Assembly (NCBI RefSeq): GCF_003217295.1
Contig: NZ_QJTJ01000023.1
Location: forward strand, 1-53,838
Origin: Ureibacillus chungkukjangi
GTDB lineage: Bacteria > Bacillota > Bacilli > Bacillales_A > Planococcaceae
Direction: 5' to 3'
Length of the DNA: 53,838 nt
Shown here: positions 24,989-34,530 of the stretch, one piece after another
How positions within the stretch are numbered: the first letter of the stretch is position 1
How the letters are laid out: every line of letters begins with the position of its first letter
Made by a program: the position numbers and the translations under genes
The notes under the pieces: generated by a model
The model's input: only the letters and a program-made list of their open reading frames with translations
The model's database searches: none
Told to the model about the DNA's origin: nothing

Positions 24989-26386
24989 ATGAAAACAGTA
25001 GTAGTTGTAGGTGGAGGTATAACAGGGCTATGCACATTACATTATTTAAAACGACAAGCACCGACTGATGAGCCCATTCGGTACATACTAGCAGAAAAGA
25101 ACGATTATCTAGGTGGAAAAATGCATACTGAATATGATTCTGGCTTTATCATGGAAAACGGTGCAGACTCCATAGTGGCACGTCATCCGAAGGTACTCGA
25201 GCTAGTTAAAGAACTAGATTTTGAGTCGGAGTTAGTTTATAACGAAACAGGTATATCATATATACACACAAATAATGAATTACATGCGATTCCAGCTGGC
25301 TCTACATTTGGAATTCCGATGAGCATGGAATCTTTGCAGGCAAGTACCTTAATTTCAGAGGAAGGAAAACAGCGTGTATTAATGGATGCTGAAATCCCTA
25401 ATGATCGATTTACAAAGGAAAGCTCGATTGGCCACTTTTTAGAGTACTTCCTAGGAAAAGAAATTGTTGAAAAGCAGATTGCTCCAGTTCTTGCTGGTGT
25501 TTATTCTGGTGATTTGTACCAGTTATCCTTAGCCTCTACTTTACCTTATTTAGTGGACTATAAAAATAAGTATGGCAGCATCATGCAGGGCTTTGAAGCA
25601 AATAAAGAGCAATTTGAAAAGGCTGCTAATAAAAAATTCATTTCTTTTAACAATGGACTTTCAGCTTTAATTAATCGTTTAGAGGAGCTTCTTCCTGAGG
25701 TAGAGTTTTATAAAAATACTGAAACAACAAGTGTGAGTAAAAATGGTGCACTTTATAATGTGAGTTTTTCTAATGGAGAGACAATACAAGCGGATGTAGT
25801 CGTATTGGCACTTCCGAATAACGTTGTTCGAAATATATTAAAGGACGAGGAGATGGATTCAAACTTAAGTAAGTTTACGAATGCCTCCGCTCTGACAATG
25901 TATTTGGGCTTTTCTATTCCAGACTCAATTTTACCTGCTGACGGAACAGGCTTTATTGTTTCCCATAATAGTGACTTGGTTTGTAATGCCTCCACATGGA
26001 CAAGTAGAAAGTGGAAACACACCTCTGCAAATGGGAATTTACTCGTAAGGTTATTCTATAAAAATACAAATCCTCGTTATGCAGAGCTTGCAACAATGTC
26101 CGATGAAGAGTTAACGAATGTGGCATTAGAAGATATCAAGTTAAGCCTTAATATCGAAGAAAAACCGGTTGTTGTAAATGTAGCGAAATGGATTAATATG
26201 ATGCCGAAATATGATTTGGCTCATAAGGAAGCATTGGACGCTTTATTAGTTGACCTAGATTCAAAATATCCAAATCTCTATATTGCAGGCTGCTCCTATT
26301 TTGGAGTAGGTATCGGGGCTTGTATTGAAAACGGGAAAGAAACAGCTGATAAAGTTCTCAGCAGTTTAGCTGCTATACAAAAGTAA
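24989..26386 (+). CDS. hemY: Coproporphyrinogen III oxidase (HemY/CgoX)
   Basis: An FAD-dependent oxidase of 465 residues. The N-terminal dinucleotide-binding motif is VVVVGGGITGLCTLHYLKR. It is followed by LAEKNDYLGGKMHTEYDSGFIMENGADSI (family core), LAGVYSGDLYQLSLASTLP in the middle and the C-terminal FAD-binding LYIAGCSYFGVGIGACIENG. In Gram-positives this enzyme oxidises coproporphyrinogen III to coproporphyrin III for heme synthesis. In B. subtilis it belongs to hemEHY, but here it stands alone between a Sel1 gene and the S-box methionine operon. It could be a second copy. AGGAG precedes the ATG. Confidence 0.9.
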   Translation: MKTVVVVGGGITGLCTLHYLKRQAPTDEPIRYILAEKNDYLGGKMHTEYDSGFIMENGADSIVARHPKVLELVKELDFESELVYNETGISYIHTNNELHAIPAGSTFGIPMSMESLQASTLISEEGKQRVLMDAEIPNDRFTKESSIGHFLEYFLGKEIVEKQIAPVLAGVYSGDLYQLSLASTLPYLVDYKNKYGSIMQGFEANKEQFEKAANKKFISFNNGLSALINRLEELLPEVEFYKNTETTSVSKNGALYNVSFSNGETIQADVVVLALPNNVVRNILKDEEMDSNLSKFTNASALTMYLGFSIPDSILPADGTGFIVSHNSDLVCNASTWTSRKWKHTSANGNLLVRLFYKNTNPRYAELATMSDEELTNVALEDIKLSLNIEEKPVVVNVAKWINMMPKYDLAHKEALDALLVDLDSKYPNLYIAGCSYFGVGIGACIENGKETADKVLSSLAAIQK

Positions 26387-26414
26387 TGTAATTTCTCAAA
26401 AATCAGAAAACATA

Positions 26415-26443
26415 TTGACGAAATGATAATTTAAAGATATGAT
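26415..26443 (+). promoter_or_regulatory. SigA promoter of the SAM-riboswitch operon
   Basis: TTGACG, 17-nt spacer, TATGAT; transcription would begin about 20 nt before the riboswitch aptamer. Confidence 0.75.
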
Positions 26444-26473
26444 ACGATTTAACATATTAAAAACTAAATAAGA

Positions 26474-26577
26474 CTCTTATCAAGAGAAGCTGAGGGACTG
26501 GCCCGATGAAGCTTCAGCAACCAACAAAATGTAAGGTGCTAAATCCAGCTGGCAGTAAGCCGAAAGATGAGAAGGAT
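26474..26577 (+). promoter_or_regulatory. SAM-I (S-box) riboswitch aptamer
   Basis: Hallmarks in order: the P1 strand CTCTTATC, AGAGAAGCTGAGGGACTGG, CCCGATGAAGCTTCAGCAACC, a variable P3, GGTGCTAAATCC, GGCAGT and the closing GATGAGAAGG. Binding of S-adenosylmethionine stabilises P1 and leaves the downstream terminator free to form, so yitJ-metH is off when SAM is plentiful. Confidence 0.96.
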
Positions 26578-26594
26578 ATCAATATTGATGACAC

Positions 26595-26622
26595 AAGCCT
26601 TCTTCTTGCAAGAAGGCTTTTT
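26595..26622 (+). terminator. Regulated terminator of the SAM riboswitch
   Basis: Stem AAGCCTTCTT/AAGAAGGCTT with a T tail, 20 nt after the aptamer. The competing antiterminator would use the 3' P1 strand. Confidence 0.92.
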
Positions 26623-26705
26623 ATATTTGTGGAAAAAGAGATGGTTCAAGGGAAATACGTGATTTGAAGAAACTGAAATTTTAGAATTATAAGGGGATGT
26701 CAGAA

Positions 26706-28553
26706 ATGGGACTACTAAAGGCGTTAAAATCCAAGGTATTAACAGCTGATGGAGCAATGGGGACTTTATTGTATGCATATGGTCTAGATAATTGCCACGA
26801 AGAAATGAATATCGTAAGGCCCGATTTAATCGAAAAAATTCATCTTGAATACATCACAGCTGGGGCAGACGTTATCCAAACCAATACATACGGAGCAAAT
26901 TCTATTAAACTTGCACGCTATGGACTAGAAGATAAAGTATCAGAGATTAATAAAGCAGCCGTTTCCATCGCCAAAAAAGCAGTAGGCAATAGAAATCAAT
27001 TTATTCTTGGCTCAATTGGGGCAATTCGTGGCGTTCGTAAAAGCGATACAACACTCGACGAAATCCTTCTAGCTATTAAAGAACAAGCGATGGTTTTAAT
27101 AAATGAGAAGGTTGATGGATTGTTACTAGAAACCTATTATGATTTTGAAGAATTAACAGAAACAATTAAATTACTTCGCTATGAAACTTCACTACCAATC
27201 ATTGCGCAGGTTTCGATGCATGAGCCTGGAATTTTAGTAAATGGGATGAATTTAAATGACGCATTAAAAGAGCTACAGGATTTAGGGGCAGATATTGTTG
27301 GAGTCAATTGTCGATTAGGTCCCCACCATACAATTCAAGCCTTTGAAGGGGTAGAGCTTCCAGAAAAAGCATTTTTATCTGCCTACCCGAATGCGTCTTT
27401 ATTAGATATCGAAGATGGGCGTGTTATCTACGAATCAGAGGTCGATTACTTTGCAAGAGCAGCTGTCCAGCTTCGAAATCAAGGTGTTCGTCTAATCGGT
27501 GGATGTTGTGGTACAACTCCAAAGCATATTGAAGCAGCGAAAAAGCTTCTGCAAAATTTAGAGCCGATTGAAGTAAAAGAAGCGATCGTACAAAAAGAAG
27601 TCTTCATTCAAGAGGCTGAACCTAGCATTCTAGAACCACTTCATGAAAAAGTGAAAAGGGAACGTTCTGTTATTGTTGAGCTAGATACTCCGAGACATTT
27701 AGAAATTGAAGCTTTCGTTGAAGGGGCAAAAACCCTTTATAACGAAGGGGCAGACATTATAATGATGGCCGATAATTCTTTGGCATCCCCCCGGATTAGC
27801 AATATTGCCATGGGTTCAATATTGAAGCTGCAGCATGGGATTCGCACAATGCCTCATATTACATGCCGTGATCGAAATCTAATCGGTTTGCAATCTCACA
27901 TAATGGGGTTAAATGCACTTGGTCTACATGATATTTTAACGGTTACTGGAGACCCGACAAAAGTAGGGGATTTCCCTGGTGCGACAAGTGTTTATGATGT
28001 GTCATCCATGGAGTTGATTTCATTAATAAAGCAACTTAACGAAGGGATTTCTTTCTCTGGTAAACCGTTGCGCAAAAAAGCAAACTTCTCTGTTGCTGCA
28101 GCCTTTAATCCGAATGTACGGGTACTCGATCGAGCAGTGGCACGTCTGGAAAAAAAGATTGAGCATGGAGCAGATTATTTTATATCTCAGCCGGTTTATA
28201 CAAAAGAGAAAATCGAAGAAATTTATGAAGCCACAAAGCATCTTTCAGCCCCGATATATATTGGGATTATGCCTTTAACAAGCTTCCGTAGTGCTGAATT
28301 TTTACATCATGAAGTACCTGGTATTAAGCTTTCTGAGGAAGTATTAGAAAGAATGAAGGCTTGTGACGGAGATAAAGAAAAAGAGACGGCAGAGGGGATT
28401 GCTATTGCAAGGGAACTACTTGATGCGGCGGCAAAACACTTTAACGGAATTTATTTGATTACACCATTTTTAAGATACGATGTGACAATAAAATTAATGC
28501 AATATATCAAACAACTTGATGAGCAAAACAAAGGGGTAAAAGCGAATGTATAA
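26706..28553 (+). CDS. yitJ: Bifunctional homocysteine S-methyltransferase / methylenetetrahydrofolate reductase, YitJ
   Basis: The N-terminal ~290 residues are a homocysteine methyltransferase barrel (ADGAMGTLLYAYG, IQTNTYGANSIKL; zinc-binding Cys in GVNCRLG and IGGCCGTTPKH). The C-terminal ~300 residues are a MetF-type 5,10-methylenetetrahydrofolate reductase (LTVTGDPTKVGDFPG; FISQPVYTKEKI; PIYIGIMPLTSF). It supplies 5-methyl-THF to MetH next door and can itself methylate homocysteine. The ATG at 26706 lies 9 nt after AAGGGG; the ATG at 26697 directly abuts that site and is unlikely to be used. It overlaps metH by 8 nt. Confidence 0.94.
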   Translation: MGLLKALKSKVLTADGAMGTLLYAYGLDNCHEEMNIVRPDLIEKIHLEYITAGADVIQTNTYGANSIKLARYGLEDKVSEINKAAVSIAKKAVGNRNQFILGSIGAIRGVRKSDTTLDEILLAIKEQAMVLINEKVDGLLLETYYDFEELTETIKLLRYETSLPIIAQVSMHEPGILVNGMNLNDALKELQDLGADIVGVNCRLGPHHTIQAFEGVELPEKAFLSAYPNASLLDIEDGRVIYESEVDYFARAAVQLRNQGVRLIGGCCGTTPKHIEAAKKLLQNLEPIEVKEAIVQKEVFIQEAEPSILEPLHEKVKRERSVIVELDTPRHLEIEAFVEGAKTLYNEGADIIMMADNSLASPRISNIAMGSILKLQHGIRTMPHITCRDRNLIGLQSHIMGLNALGLHDILTVTGDPTKVGDFPGATSVYDVSSMELISLIKQLNEGISFSGKPLRKKANFSVAAAFNPNVRVLDRAVARLEKKIEHGADYFISQPVYTKEKIEEIYEATKHLSAPIYIGIMPLTSFRSAEFLHHEVPGIKLSEEVLERMKACDGDKEKETAEGIAIARELLDAAAKHFNGIYLITPFLRYDVTIKLMQYIKQLDEQNKGVKANV

Positions 28554-31500
28554 CCATCTGATAGAAGAACAATTGCAAAAGCGAATATTAATTATCGATG
28601 GTGCAATGGGGACAATGCTCCAACAGGAAAATCTAACAGCAGAGGATTTTGGGGGAGAAGAGCTAGACGGGTGTAATGAAAATTTAGTTTTAACTCGTCC
28701 GGATGTACTGTCTAAGATTCACCGTGCTTATCTTGAAGCTGGCGCAGATATTATTTGTACCAATACATTCGGAGCAACCCCTTTAGTTTTAAATGAGTAT
28801 GACCTAGGTGCAAAAGCGGTAGAAATTAATAAACGTGCAGTGGAGTTGGCTTTAGAGGCAGTACAAGAATATTCAACAGAAGAATGGCCACGTTTTGTTG
28901 CAGGTGCTATAGGACCAACAACAAAGACTTTGTCTGTAACAGGTGGTATTTCTTTTGATGAGCTTTCCGAAAACTTCTATGTGCAGGCGAAGTCTTTAGT
29001 CGAAGCAGGTGCACATGTACTATTGCTTGAAACGAGTCAAGATATGTTGAATGTAAAAGCAGCATCGCTTGGGGTAAATCGTGCCTTCGAAGAAACAGGA
29101 AAGCAACTTCCTATCATGCTGTCAGCAACAATTGAGCCAATGGGAACAACTTTGGCTGGTCAAACAATTGATGCTTTCTATATTTCAATTGAACATATCA
29201 AACCATTATCGATTGGCTTGAACTGTGCAACAGGACCGGAATTTATGACAGACCATATTCGTTCCTTATCGGAATTATCCACAAGTTACATAAGCTGCTA
29301 CCCGAATGCTGGTCTACCAGATGAAGAAGGTCATTACCACGAATCGCCGGATTCCTTGTCCATTAAATTGCGTGGTTTTGCAGAAAAAGGCTGGTTAAAT
29401 ATCGTTGGAGGCTGCTGTGGGACTACCCCTGCTCATATAAAAGCAATACGTGAAGCAGTAGGAGGCTATACACCAAGACCGATTCCAACTAATACACATG
29501 GGCATGCCGTTTCTGGCATTGAACCACTACAATATGATGATTCTATGCGTCCGTTATTTATCGGAGAGCGTACAAATGTAATTGGATCTCGTAAGTTTAA
29601 ACAGCTAATCGTGGATGGGAAATTTGAGGAAGCCGCAGAAATTGCGCGGGCACAGGTGAAAAATGGTGCACATGTAATTGATATTTGCTTAGCAAATCCA
29701 GATCGCGATGAATTAGAGGATATGACAAACTTCATGCAAGAGGTTGTAAAGAAGGTAAAGGTACCTCTTGTAATCGACTCGACGGATGAAAAAGTAATTG
29801 AAGAAGCTTTAAAATATTCGCAGGGTAAAGCAATTATTAATTCCATTAACCTAGAAGATGGCGAAGAACGCTTTGATGCAGTGATGCCAATCGTTAAAAA
29901 ATACGGCGCATCTGTTGTGGTGGGTACAATTGATGAAACAGGGATGGGTGTAAGCCGCGAGAAAAAGCTCGAGATTGCACAAAGGTCCTATCATTTGTTA
30001 ACGGAGAAATGGGGGCTTGCTCCTGAAGATATTATTTTCGATCCACTTGTCTTCCCAGTCGGTACAGGTGATGCACAATATATCGGTGCGGCAGAGGAAA
30101 CAATTGAAGGAATCCGTTTAATCAAGGAGAAATATCCAAATACACTAACTGTGTTAGGGGTAAGTAATGTTTCCTTTGGCTTGCCTCCGGTAGGGCGAGA
30201 AGTATTAAATGCTGTGTATTTATATCATTGTACACAGGCTGGATTAGACTATGCGATTGTGAATACTGAAAAGCTCGAACGTTTTGCCTCCATTCCCCAA
30301 GAGGAAATCAAGTTAGCCAATGATTTGATTTTTAATACGAATGATGAAACGTTAGCTGTGTTTACAGATTTCTACCGTGATAAAAAGAAAGAGAAATCTG
30401 TTGAGGATATTCCAGATACAGTGGAAGAAAGACTTGCATATTACATTATCGAAGGAACTAAGGAAGGGTTAATTCCTGATTTAGAAGAAGCAAGAAAAAT
30501 CTTTGATACACCGTTAGATATTATTAATGGTCCCTTAATGGCTGGCATGGCAGAGGTAGGTCGTTTGTTTAACGATAACCAGCTTATTGTAGCAGAGGTA
30601 TTGCAAAGTGCCGGGGTTATGAAAGCGGCAGTTGCTCACCTTGAACAATACATGGAAAAAAATGAAGACAGCTCAGGTAAAGGGAAAGTGGTTTTAGCAA
30701 CGGTTAAAGGGGATGTTCATGATATTGGGAAGAATCTTGTGGACATTATCCTAAGCAATAACGGTTTTAAAGTAGTCGACTTAGGCATTAAGGTAACGCC
30801 TGCCGATCTAATCGAAGCGATTCGAAAGGAACAGCCTGATTTTGTTGGTTTGTCAGGCTTGCTTGTGAAATCGGCACAGCAAATGGTAATCACGGCACAA
30901 GACTTTAAAGAAGTGGGGATTGATGTGCCAATTTTAGTAGGTGGAGCAGCCTTATCGAAACGATTTACTGAAACGAAAATTGCTGCACAGTATGATGGTC
31001 CGGTAATTTATTCAAAGGATGCTATGCAGGGTCTTGATCATGCGAATCGTTTAATGAATCCACAAGAGCGTGGTGTTCTAATACAAGAGCTGCAAGATTC
31101 TCAGGAAAAAAGGCTGTTGGCAGATGAAAAACGTGCGGCGCGACCGCAAAAGCTTGTAGCTGAAAAACCGGTACGAACGGTGAAGGATTCCCGTATTTTT
31201 GTGCCGCGAGATTTAGTGCAGCATATTAAAAGAAATTATTCAGTTGCCCACTTACACCCTTATGTCAATATGAGGACGCTTATTGGCCATCATTTAGGCT
31301 TAAAGGGGAATGTGGAAAAGCTTTTAGCAGAAAAGGATGAAAGAGCTACAGAGTTACATGAACTGGTAAATGAATATTTAACATCGGATTTATTGTCTCC
31401 TTCAGGCATGTATCAGTTTTTCCCAGCCCAAGCCGACGGGGACGATGTAGTTGTTTATAACCCGGAGGATACTAAGCAAGAAATTGAAAGATTCCATTTC

Positions 31501-31977
31501 CCGAGGCAAAAAGAGGCGCCATATCTTTGTTTAGCTGACTTCTTAAAAACAGTGGAAAGTGGCGAGATGGACTATGTGGCATTGATGGTAGTAACTGCTG
31601 GACATGGTGTAAAAGCTGTTGCTGATCAATTAAAAACTGACGGTAAATTCCTGGAAAGTCATGCACTTTTAGCAACTGCTTTAGAACTTGCAGAAGGCTT
31701 TGCAGAACGACTTCATCAAGAAATTCGTGATGTTTGGGGATTCCCAGACGGAACAGATTTCACCATGAGAGAGCGTTTTGCAGCTAAATACCAAGGCCAA
31801 CGCTTCTCGTTCGGTTACCCAGCTTGCCCAAACTTAGAGGATCAGGAGAAGCTATTTAAACTCCTTAAACCAGAACAAATCGGTGTAAATCTAACAGAAG
31901 GCTTCATGATGGAACCAGAAGCAAGCGTATCTGCAATGGTATTCGCACACCCAGATGCACGATACTTTAATGTTTAA
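28546..31977 (+). CDS. metH: Cobalamin-dependent methionine synthase MetH
   Basis: Full-length, 1143 residues, four modules in order. Homocysteine binding (about 1-310): LNCATGPEFM and VGGCCGTTPAHIKA zinc cysteines. Methyl-THF (pterin) binding (about 340-620): FIGERTNVIGSRKF, DIGTG-like DICLANPDRDE. Cobalamin cap and binding (about 640-870): DVHDIGKNLVDIIL, where H725 is the lower cobalt ligand. C-terminal reactivation domain (about 910-1143): RFSFGYPACPNLEDQ and the ending PDARYFNV. It transfers a methyl group from 5-methyl-THF through B12 to homocysteine. It is translationally coupled to yitJ, under SAM riboswitch control, and implies B12 synthesis or uptake elsewhere. Confidence 0.96.
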   Translation: MYNHLIEEQLQKRILIIDGAMGTMLQQENLTAEDFGGEELDGCNENLVLTRPDVLSKIHRAYLEAGADIICTNTFGATPLVLNEYDLGAKAVEINKRAVELALEAVQEYSTEEWPRFVAGAIGPTTKTLSVTGGISFDELSENFYVQAKSLVEAGAHVLLLETSQDMLNVKAASLGVNRAFEETGKQLPIMLSATIEPMGTTLAGQTIDAFYISIEHIKPLSIGLNCATGPEFMTDHIRSLSELSTSYISCYPNAGLPDEEGHYHESPDSLSIKLRGFAEKGWLNIVGGCCGTTPAHIKAIREAVGGYTPRPIPTNTHGHAVSGIEPLQYDDSMRPLFIGERTNVIGSRKFKQLIVDGKFEEAAEIARAQVKNGAHVIDICLANPDRDELEDMTNFMQEVVKKVKVPLVIDSTDEKVIEEALKYSQGKAIINSINLEDGEERFDAVMPIVKKYGASVVVGTIDETGMGVSREKKLEIAQRSYHLLTEKWGLAPEDIIFDPLVFPVGTGDAQYIGAAEETIEGIRLIKEKYPNTLTVLGVSNVSFGLPPVGREVLNAVYLYHCTQAGLDYAIVNTEKLERFASIPQEEIKLANDLIFNTNDETLAVFTDFYRDKKKEKSVEDIPDTVEERLAYYIIEGTKEGLIPDLEEARKIFDTPLDIINGPLMAGMAEVGRLFNDNQLIVAEVLQSAGVMKAAVAHLEQYMEKNEDSSGKGKVVLATVKGDVHDIGKNLVDIILSNNGFKVVDLGIKVTPADLIEAIRKEQPDFVGLSGLLVKSAQQMVITAQDFKEVGIDVPILVGGAALSKRFTETKIAAQYDGPVIYSKDAMQGLDHANRLMNPQERGVLIQELQDSQEKRLLADEKRAARPQKLVAEKPVRTVKDSRIFVPRDLVQHIKRNYSVAHLHPYVNMRTLIGHHLGLKGNVEKLLAEKDERATELHELVNEYLTSDLLSPSGMYQFFPAQADGDDVVVYNPEDTKQEIERFHFPRQKEAPYLCLADFLKTVESGEMDYVALMVVTAGHGVKAVADQLKTDGKFLESHALLATALELAEGFAERLHQEIRDVWGFPDGTDFTMRERFAAKYQGQRFSFGYPACPNLEDQEKLFKLLKPEQIGVNLTEGFMMEPEASVSAMVFAHPDARYFNV

Positions 31978-31987
31978 AATAGGAATG

Positions 31988-32026
31988 GAGAAAAAACGTA
32001 ATGTTATGTTTTTTCTCTATTTTTTT
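31988..32026 (+). terminator. Terminator after metH
   Basis: Perfect 10-bp stem GAGAAAAAAC/GTTTTTTCTC, 10-nt loop, T-rich tail. Confidence 0.88.
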
Positions 32027-32040
32027 GTGGAATATTAATA

Positions 32041-32067
32041 TTGTGTGTGTACCAGGTACACACACAA
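32041..32067. repeat. Perfect GT/AC-rich 27-bp palindrome
   Basis: Arms TTGTGTGTGTACC and GGTACACACACAA (13 bp each, perfect) flank a single A, just after the metH terminator. It is not followed by a T run, so it is not a terminator. It looks like a small intergenic palindromic repeat or a protein-binding site. Confidence 0.6.
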
Positions 32068-32119
32068 TTCTCGCACAATTTGATCCAAGAGATGCTGGAT
32101 TCCCAAAAATTAGGACCTG

Positions 32120-32129
32120 GTCATATGAC
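32120..32129. promoter_or_regulatory. Candidate DesR binding palindrome
   Basis: GTCATATGAC, a perfect 10-bp palindrome about 100 bp upstream of the desaturase start. It is a plausible site for the DesR activator encoded downstream. The assignment rests only on symmetry and location. Confidence 0.3.
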
Positions 32130-32229
32130 ATTTGTAATGAAATAAATGTGATGTTTGCTTCTACTTTGGAAAGCGTTCTTTTTTTACAATGTTGTTAGAG
32201 TAACAAAACGAAGAAAGAGGGTATGGATA

Positions 32230-33264
32230 TTGGCTATGACTGATGCTGAAAAGACAAAACAGTTACGTAAAGACGTAGCACCTTTTGCAAAATCACAGTT
32301 AAAAATTAGTATATTACAGATTATAAATACGATTGTTCCGCTTCTTGCTATTTGGGCGGCTGGTTATTACCTATTACAGTTTTCGCCGTGGTATACAGTA
32401 GCCTGCAGTATTCTTGCTTCTGGATTTGTAGTTCGGACATTTATTATTTTCCATGATTGTACACATGGCTCGTTCTTTAAAAATAAAAAAGCAAACGCAA
32501 TTATCGGAAATATATCGGGAATTTTGACTTCATTTCCTTATGAAAAATGGAAAAGGGAGCATATGATTCACCATGCTTCTAGCTCAAATTTAGATAAACG
32601 CGGTATCGGCGATATTGAAATGTTAACGGTGGATGAGTATTTAGAAAAATCTAAACTAGGACGCTTAGGGTATCGTTTATACCGTAATCCGATTGTGATG
32701 TTTGGTTTAGGGCCATTGTTTTTAGTGTTAGTTGCGAATCGAATGAACCGTAAAGATGCAAAGAAAAAAGAACGTTTAAATACGTATTTTACAAATGCAG
32801 CATTAATAATAATCTGTGCAACTTTAATCGTTGTAACTGGCTGGCAAACATTTTTACTCGTTCATGGAATCACGATGTTTGTATCAGGCGCATTAGGAAT
32901 ATGGTTATTTTACATTCAACATACCTACGAGGATTCGTATTTTGAATACGAAACAGATTGGGATTATGTAAAAGCAGCTGTTGAAGGAAGTTCTTATTAC
33001 AAATTACCGAAAGTACTGCAGTGGGTAACTGGGAACATTGGATTCCACCATGTTCATCATCTAGCGCCACGCGTACCGAATTATAATTTGGAAGCGGCTC
33101 ATGAATCCATTCCTCCTCTACAAAAAGCAACAACGATTACATTAAAAACAAGTGTAGAGTCAATTCGTTATAAGCTGTACGATCCGAAGAATAAAAAATT
33201 TATCTCCTTTAAGGAGATTGAACAATCATTACGAGTTAAAAACGGAAAGTCTGTTCAAGCATAA
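32230..33264 (+). CDS. des: Acyl-lipid delta-5 fatty acid desaturase Des
   Basis: A membrane-bound di-iron desaturase of 344 residues. The three histidine boxes are H75-DCT-H79, H111-MI-H114-H115 and H273-H274-V-H276-H277. Long stretches match B. subtilis Des (SSNLDKRGIGDIEMLTV; YVKAAVEGSSYYKLPK). It introduces a double bond into phospholipid acyl chains to restore fluidity after cold shock, using ferredoxin or flavodoxin electrons. The start is the TTG at 32230, with GAGGG 8 nt upstream; an ATG two codons on is the alternative. desK-desR follow directly, as in B. subtilis. Confidence 0.95.
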   Translation: MAMTDAEKTKQLRKDVAPFAKSQLKISILQIINTIVPLLAIWAAGYYLLQFSPWYTVACSILASGFVVRTFIIFHDCTHGSFFKNKKANAIIGNISGILTSFPYEKWKREHMIHHASSSNLDKRGIGDIEMLTVDEYLEKSKLGRLGYRLYRNPIVMFGLGPLFLVLVANRMNRKDAKKKERLNTYFTNAALIIICATLIVVTGWQTFLLVHGITMFVSGALGIWLFYIQHTYEDSYFEYETDWDYVKAAVEGSSYYKLPKVLQWVTGNIGFHHVHHLAPRVPNYNLEAAHESIPPLQKATTITLKTSVESIRYKLYDPKNKKFISFKEIEQSLRVKNGKSVQA

Positions 33265-33301
33265 GGGATGTTTCAAGAAATACATTGGGGTGTTTTAATA
33301 G

Positions 33302-33343
33302 AAATCACGGTGATGCCTTTAGTGGTAACACCGTGATTTTGTT
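33302..33343 (+). terminator. Terminator between des and desK
   Basis: Eleven-bp stem AAATCACGGTG/CACCGTGATTT, then TTTGTTA. It makes des separable from desKR; a promoter for desKR probably lies just after it. Confidence 0.75.
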
Positions 33344-33401
33344 ATACTGATAAATAAATGAGCTCTACTCAATGAAAAATTTAAGAAGTGTGAGGAATGC
33401 T

Positions 33402-34529
33402 ATGCAAAGCTGGTATACAATTTTACCGAAAAATCCATGGATAAGTGTTTATGTTTGGGTAATTTTTTGTATTATGCCATTCTATTTCATTATCCGGTCA
33501 TTATCTCTTCTCGAAATAATTATCGGGATTGTATTTATTTTACTGTTCTTTTTATCGCATTATTTTTCTTTTAACTCAAAAAGTGCATTGCTGTATATGT
33601 GGATTAGCTTTGAAATGGTTTTAAATATCGCCATGACCTTAATGTATGGATATGTATATCTATCGCTATTTACTGCTTTCTTTATAGGGAATTTTAGAAA
33701 TACGGTAGGATTCTTTATCATGTATGGCTTACATATCGGTTTTACAATTCTGTCGATCGTAGCTGGGTATTTTCTTGATTTAGATTTATTTCTTTCTCAA
33801 ACGCCTTTTATTATTGTAACGGTAGTTGGGGTCGTGTTATTGCCGTTTACTTTATATAGTAAAAATAAAAGAGAGAAGCTGCAGGGCCAGCTAGAAACGG
33901 CAAATGAACGTATCGCAGAATTAATTATTCATGAAGAACGTCAAAGGATTGCAAGAGATCTACATGATACATTGGGCCAAAAGCTTTCAATGATTGGCTT
34001 GAAAAGTGATTTAGCTAGTCGTCTGGTTGAGAAGAATCCACAAGAGGCTATTCGAGAAATAAAAGATATTCGTCATACTGCGAGCATAGCGTTAAAGGAA
34101 GTGCGAGAACTAGTTTCCGATATGCGTGCGGTTAAGCTGCCAGAAGAGATAGCAAGAGTGAAGCAAATTTTGAAGGCTGCTGAAATTGACTATGAAATAA
34201 AAGGGGAGAAGGTTGAATTGCACTTGCCCGTATTAGTGGAAAGTGTACTAAGTATGAGTTTAAAAGAAGCAATCACAAATGTAGTGAAGCACAGTGAAGC
34301 AAAAAAATGTAAAATAATAATAGAAAAAAATGATAATGAAATATTTCTAACGGTTTATGATAATGGTAAAGGATTTAATGAAAAGTTAAATATTGCGGGG
34401 AACGGTTTGAAAGGAATGAGAGAGCGTTTAGAATTTATAAACGGATCTGTTCAAATCGAAAGTAAAAATGGCACAAAGCTATTAATCAGTGTTCCGCTTG
34501 CCATTACACATCAGAAAGGAAGTGTATGA
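33402..34529 (+). CDS. desK: Thermosensor histidine kinase DesK
   Basis: A 375-residue sensor. Four to five N-terminal membrane segments (about 10-150) measure membrane thickness and order. A short coiled coil (QGQLETANERIAELI) leads to the HisKA_3 dimerisation domain with the phospho-acceptor H188 (ERQRIARDLHDTLGQKLS), the same residue number as in B. subtilis DesK. A HATPase domain closes the protein (EAITNVVKHSEA, VYDNGKGFN, GNGLKGMRERL). In the cold it phosphorylates DesR; in fluid membranes it acts as a phosphatase. The ATG at 33402 is chosen because GTGTGAGG precedes it and the N-terminus aligns with DesK. Confidence 0.94.
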   Translation: MQSWYTILPKNPWISVYVWVIFCIMPFYFIIRSLSLLEIIIGIVFILLFFLSHYFSFNSKSALLYMWISFEMVLNIAMTLMYGYVYLSLFTAFFIGNFRNTVGFFIMYGLHIGFTILSIVAGYFLDLDLFLSQTPFIIVTVVGVVLLPFTLYSKNKREKLQGQLETANERIAELIIHEERQRIARDLHDTLGQKLSMIGLKSDLASRLVEKNPQEAIREIKDIRHTASIALKEVRELVSDMRAVKLPEEIARVKQILKAAEIDYEIKGEKVELHLPVLVESVLSMSLKEAITNVVKHSEAKKCKIIIEKNDNEIFLTVYDNGKGFNEKLNIAGNGLKGMRERLEFINGSVQIESKNGTKLLISVPLAITHQKGSV

Positions 34530-34530
34530 C

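Noticed and set aside
29466-29846. Minus-strand frame inside metH
   Set aside because: Antisense shadow; serine/threonine-rich composition reflects the opposite strand's codons.
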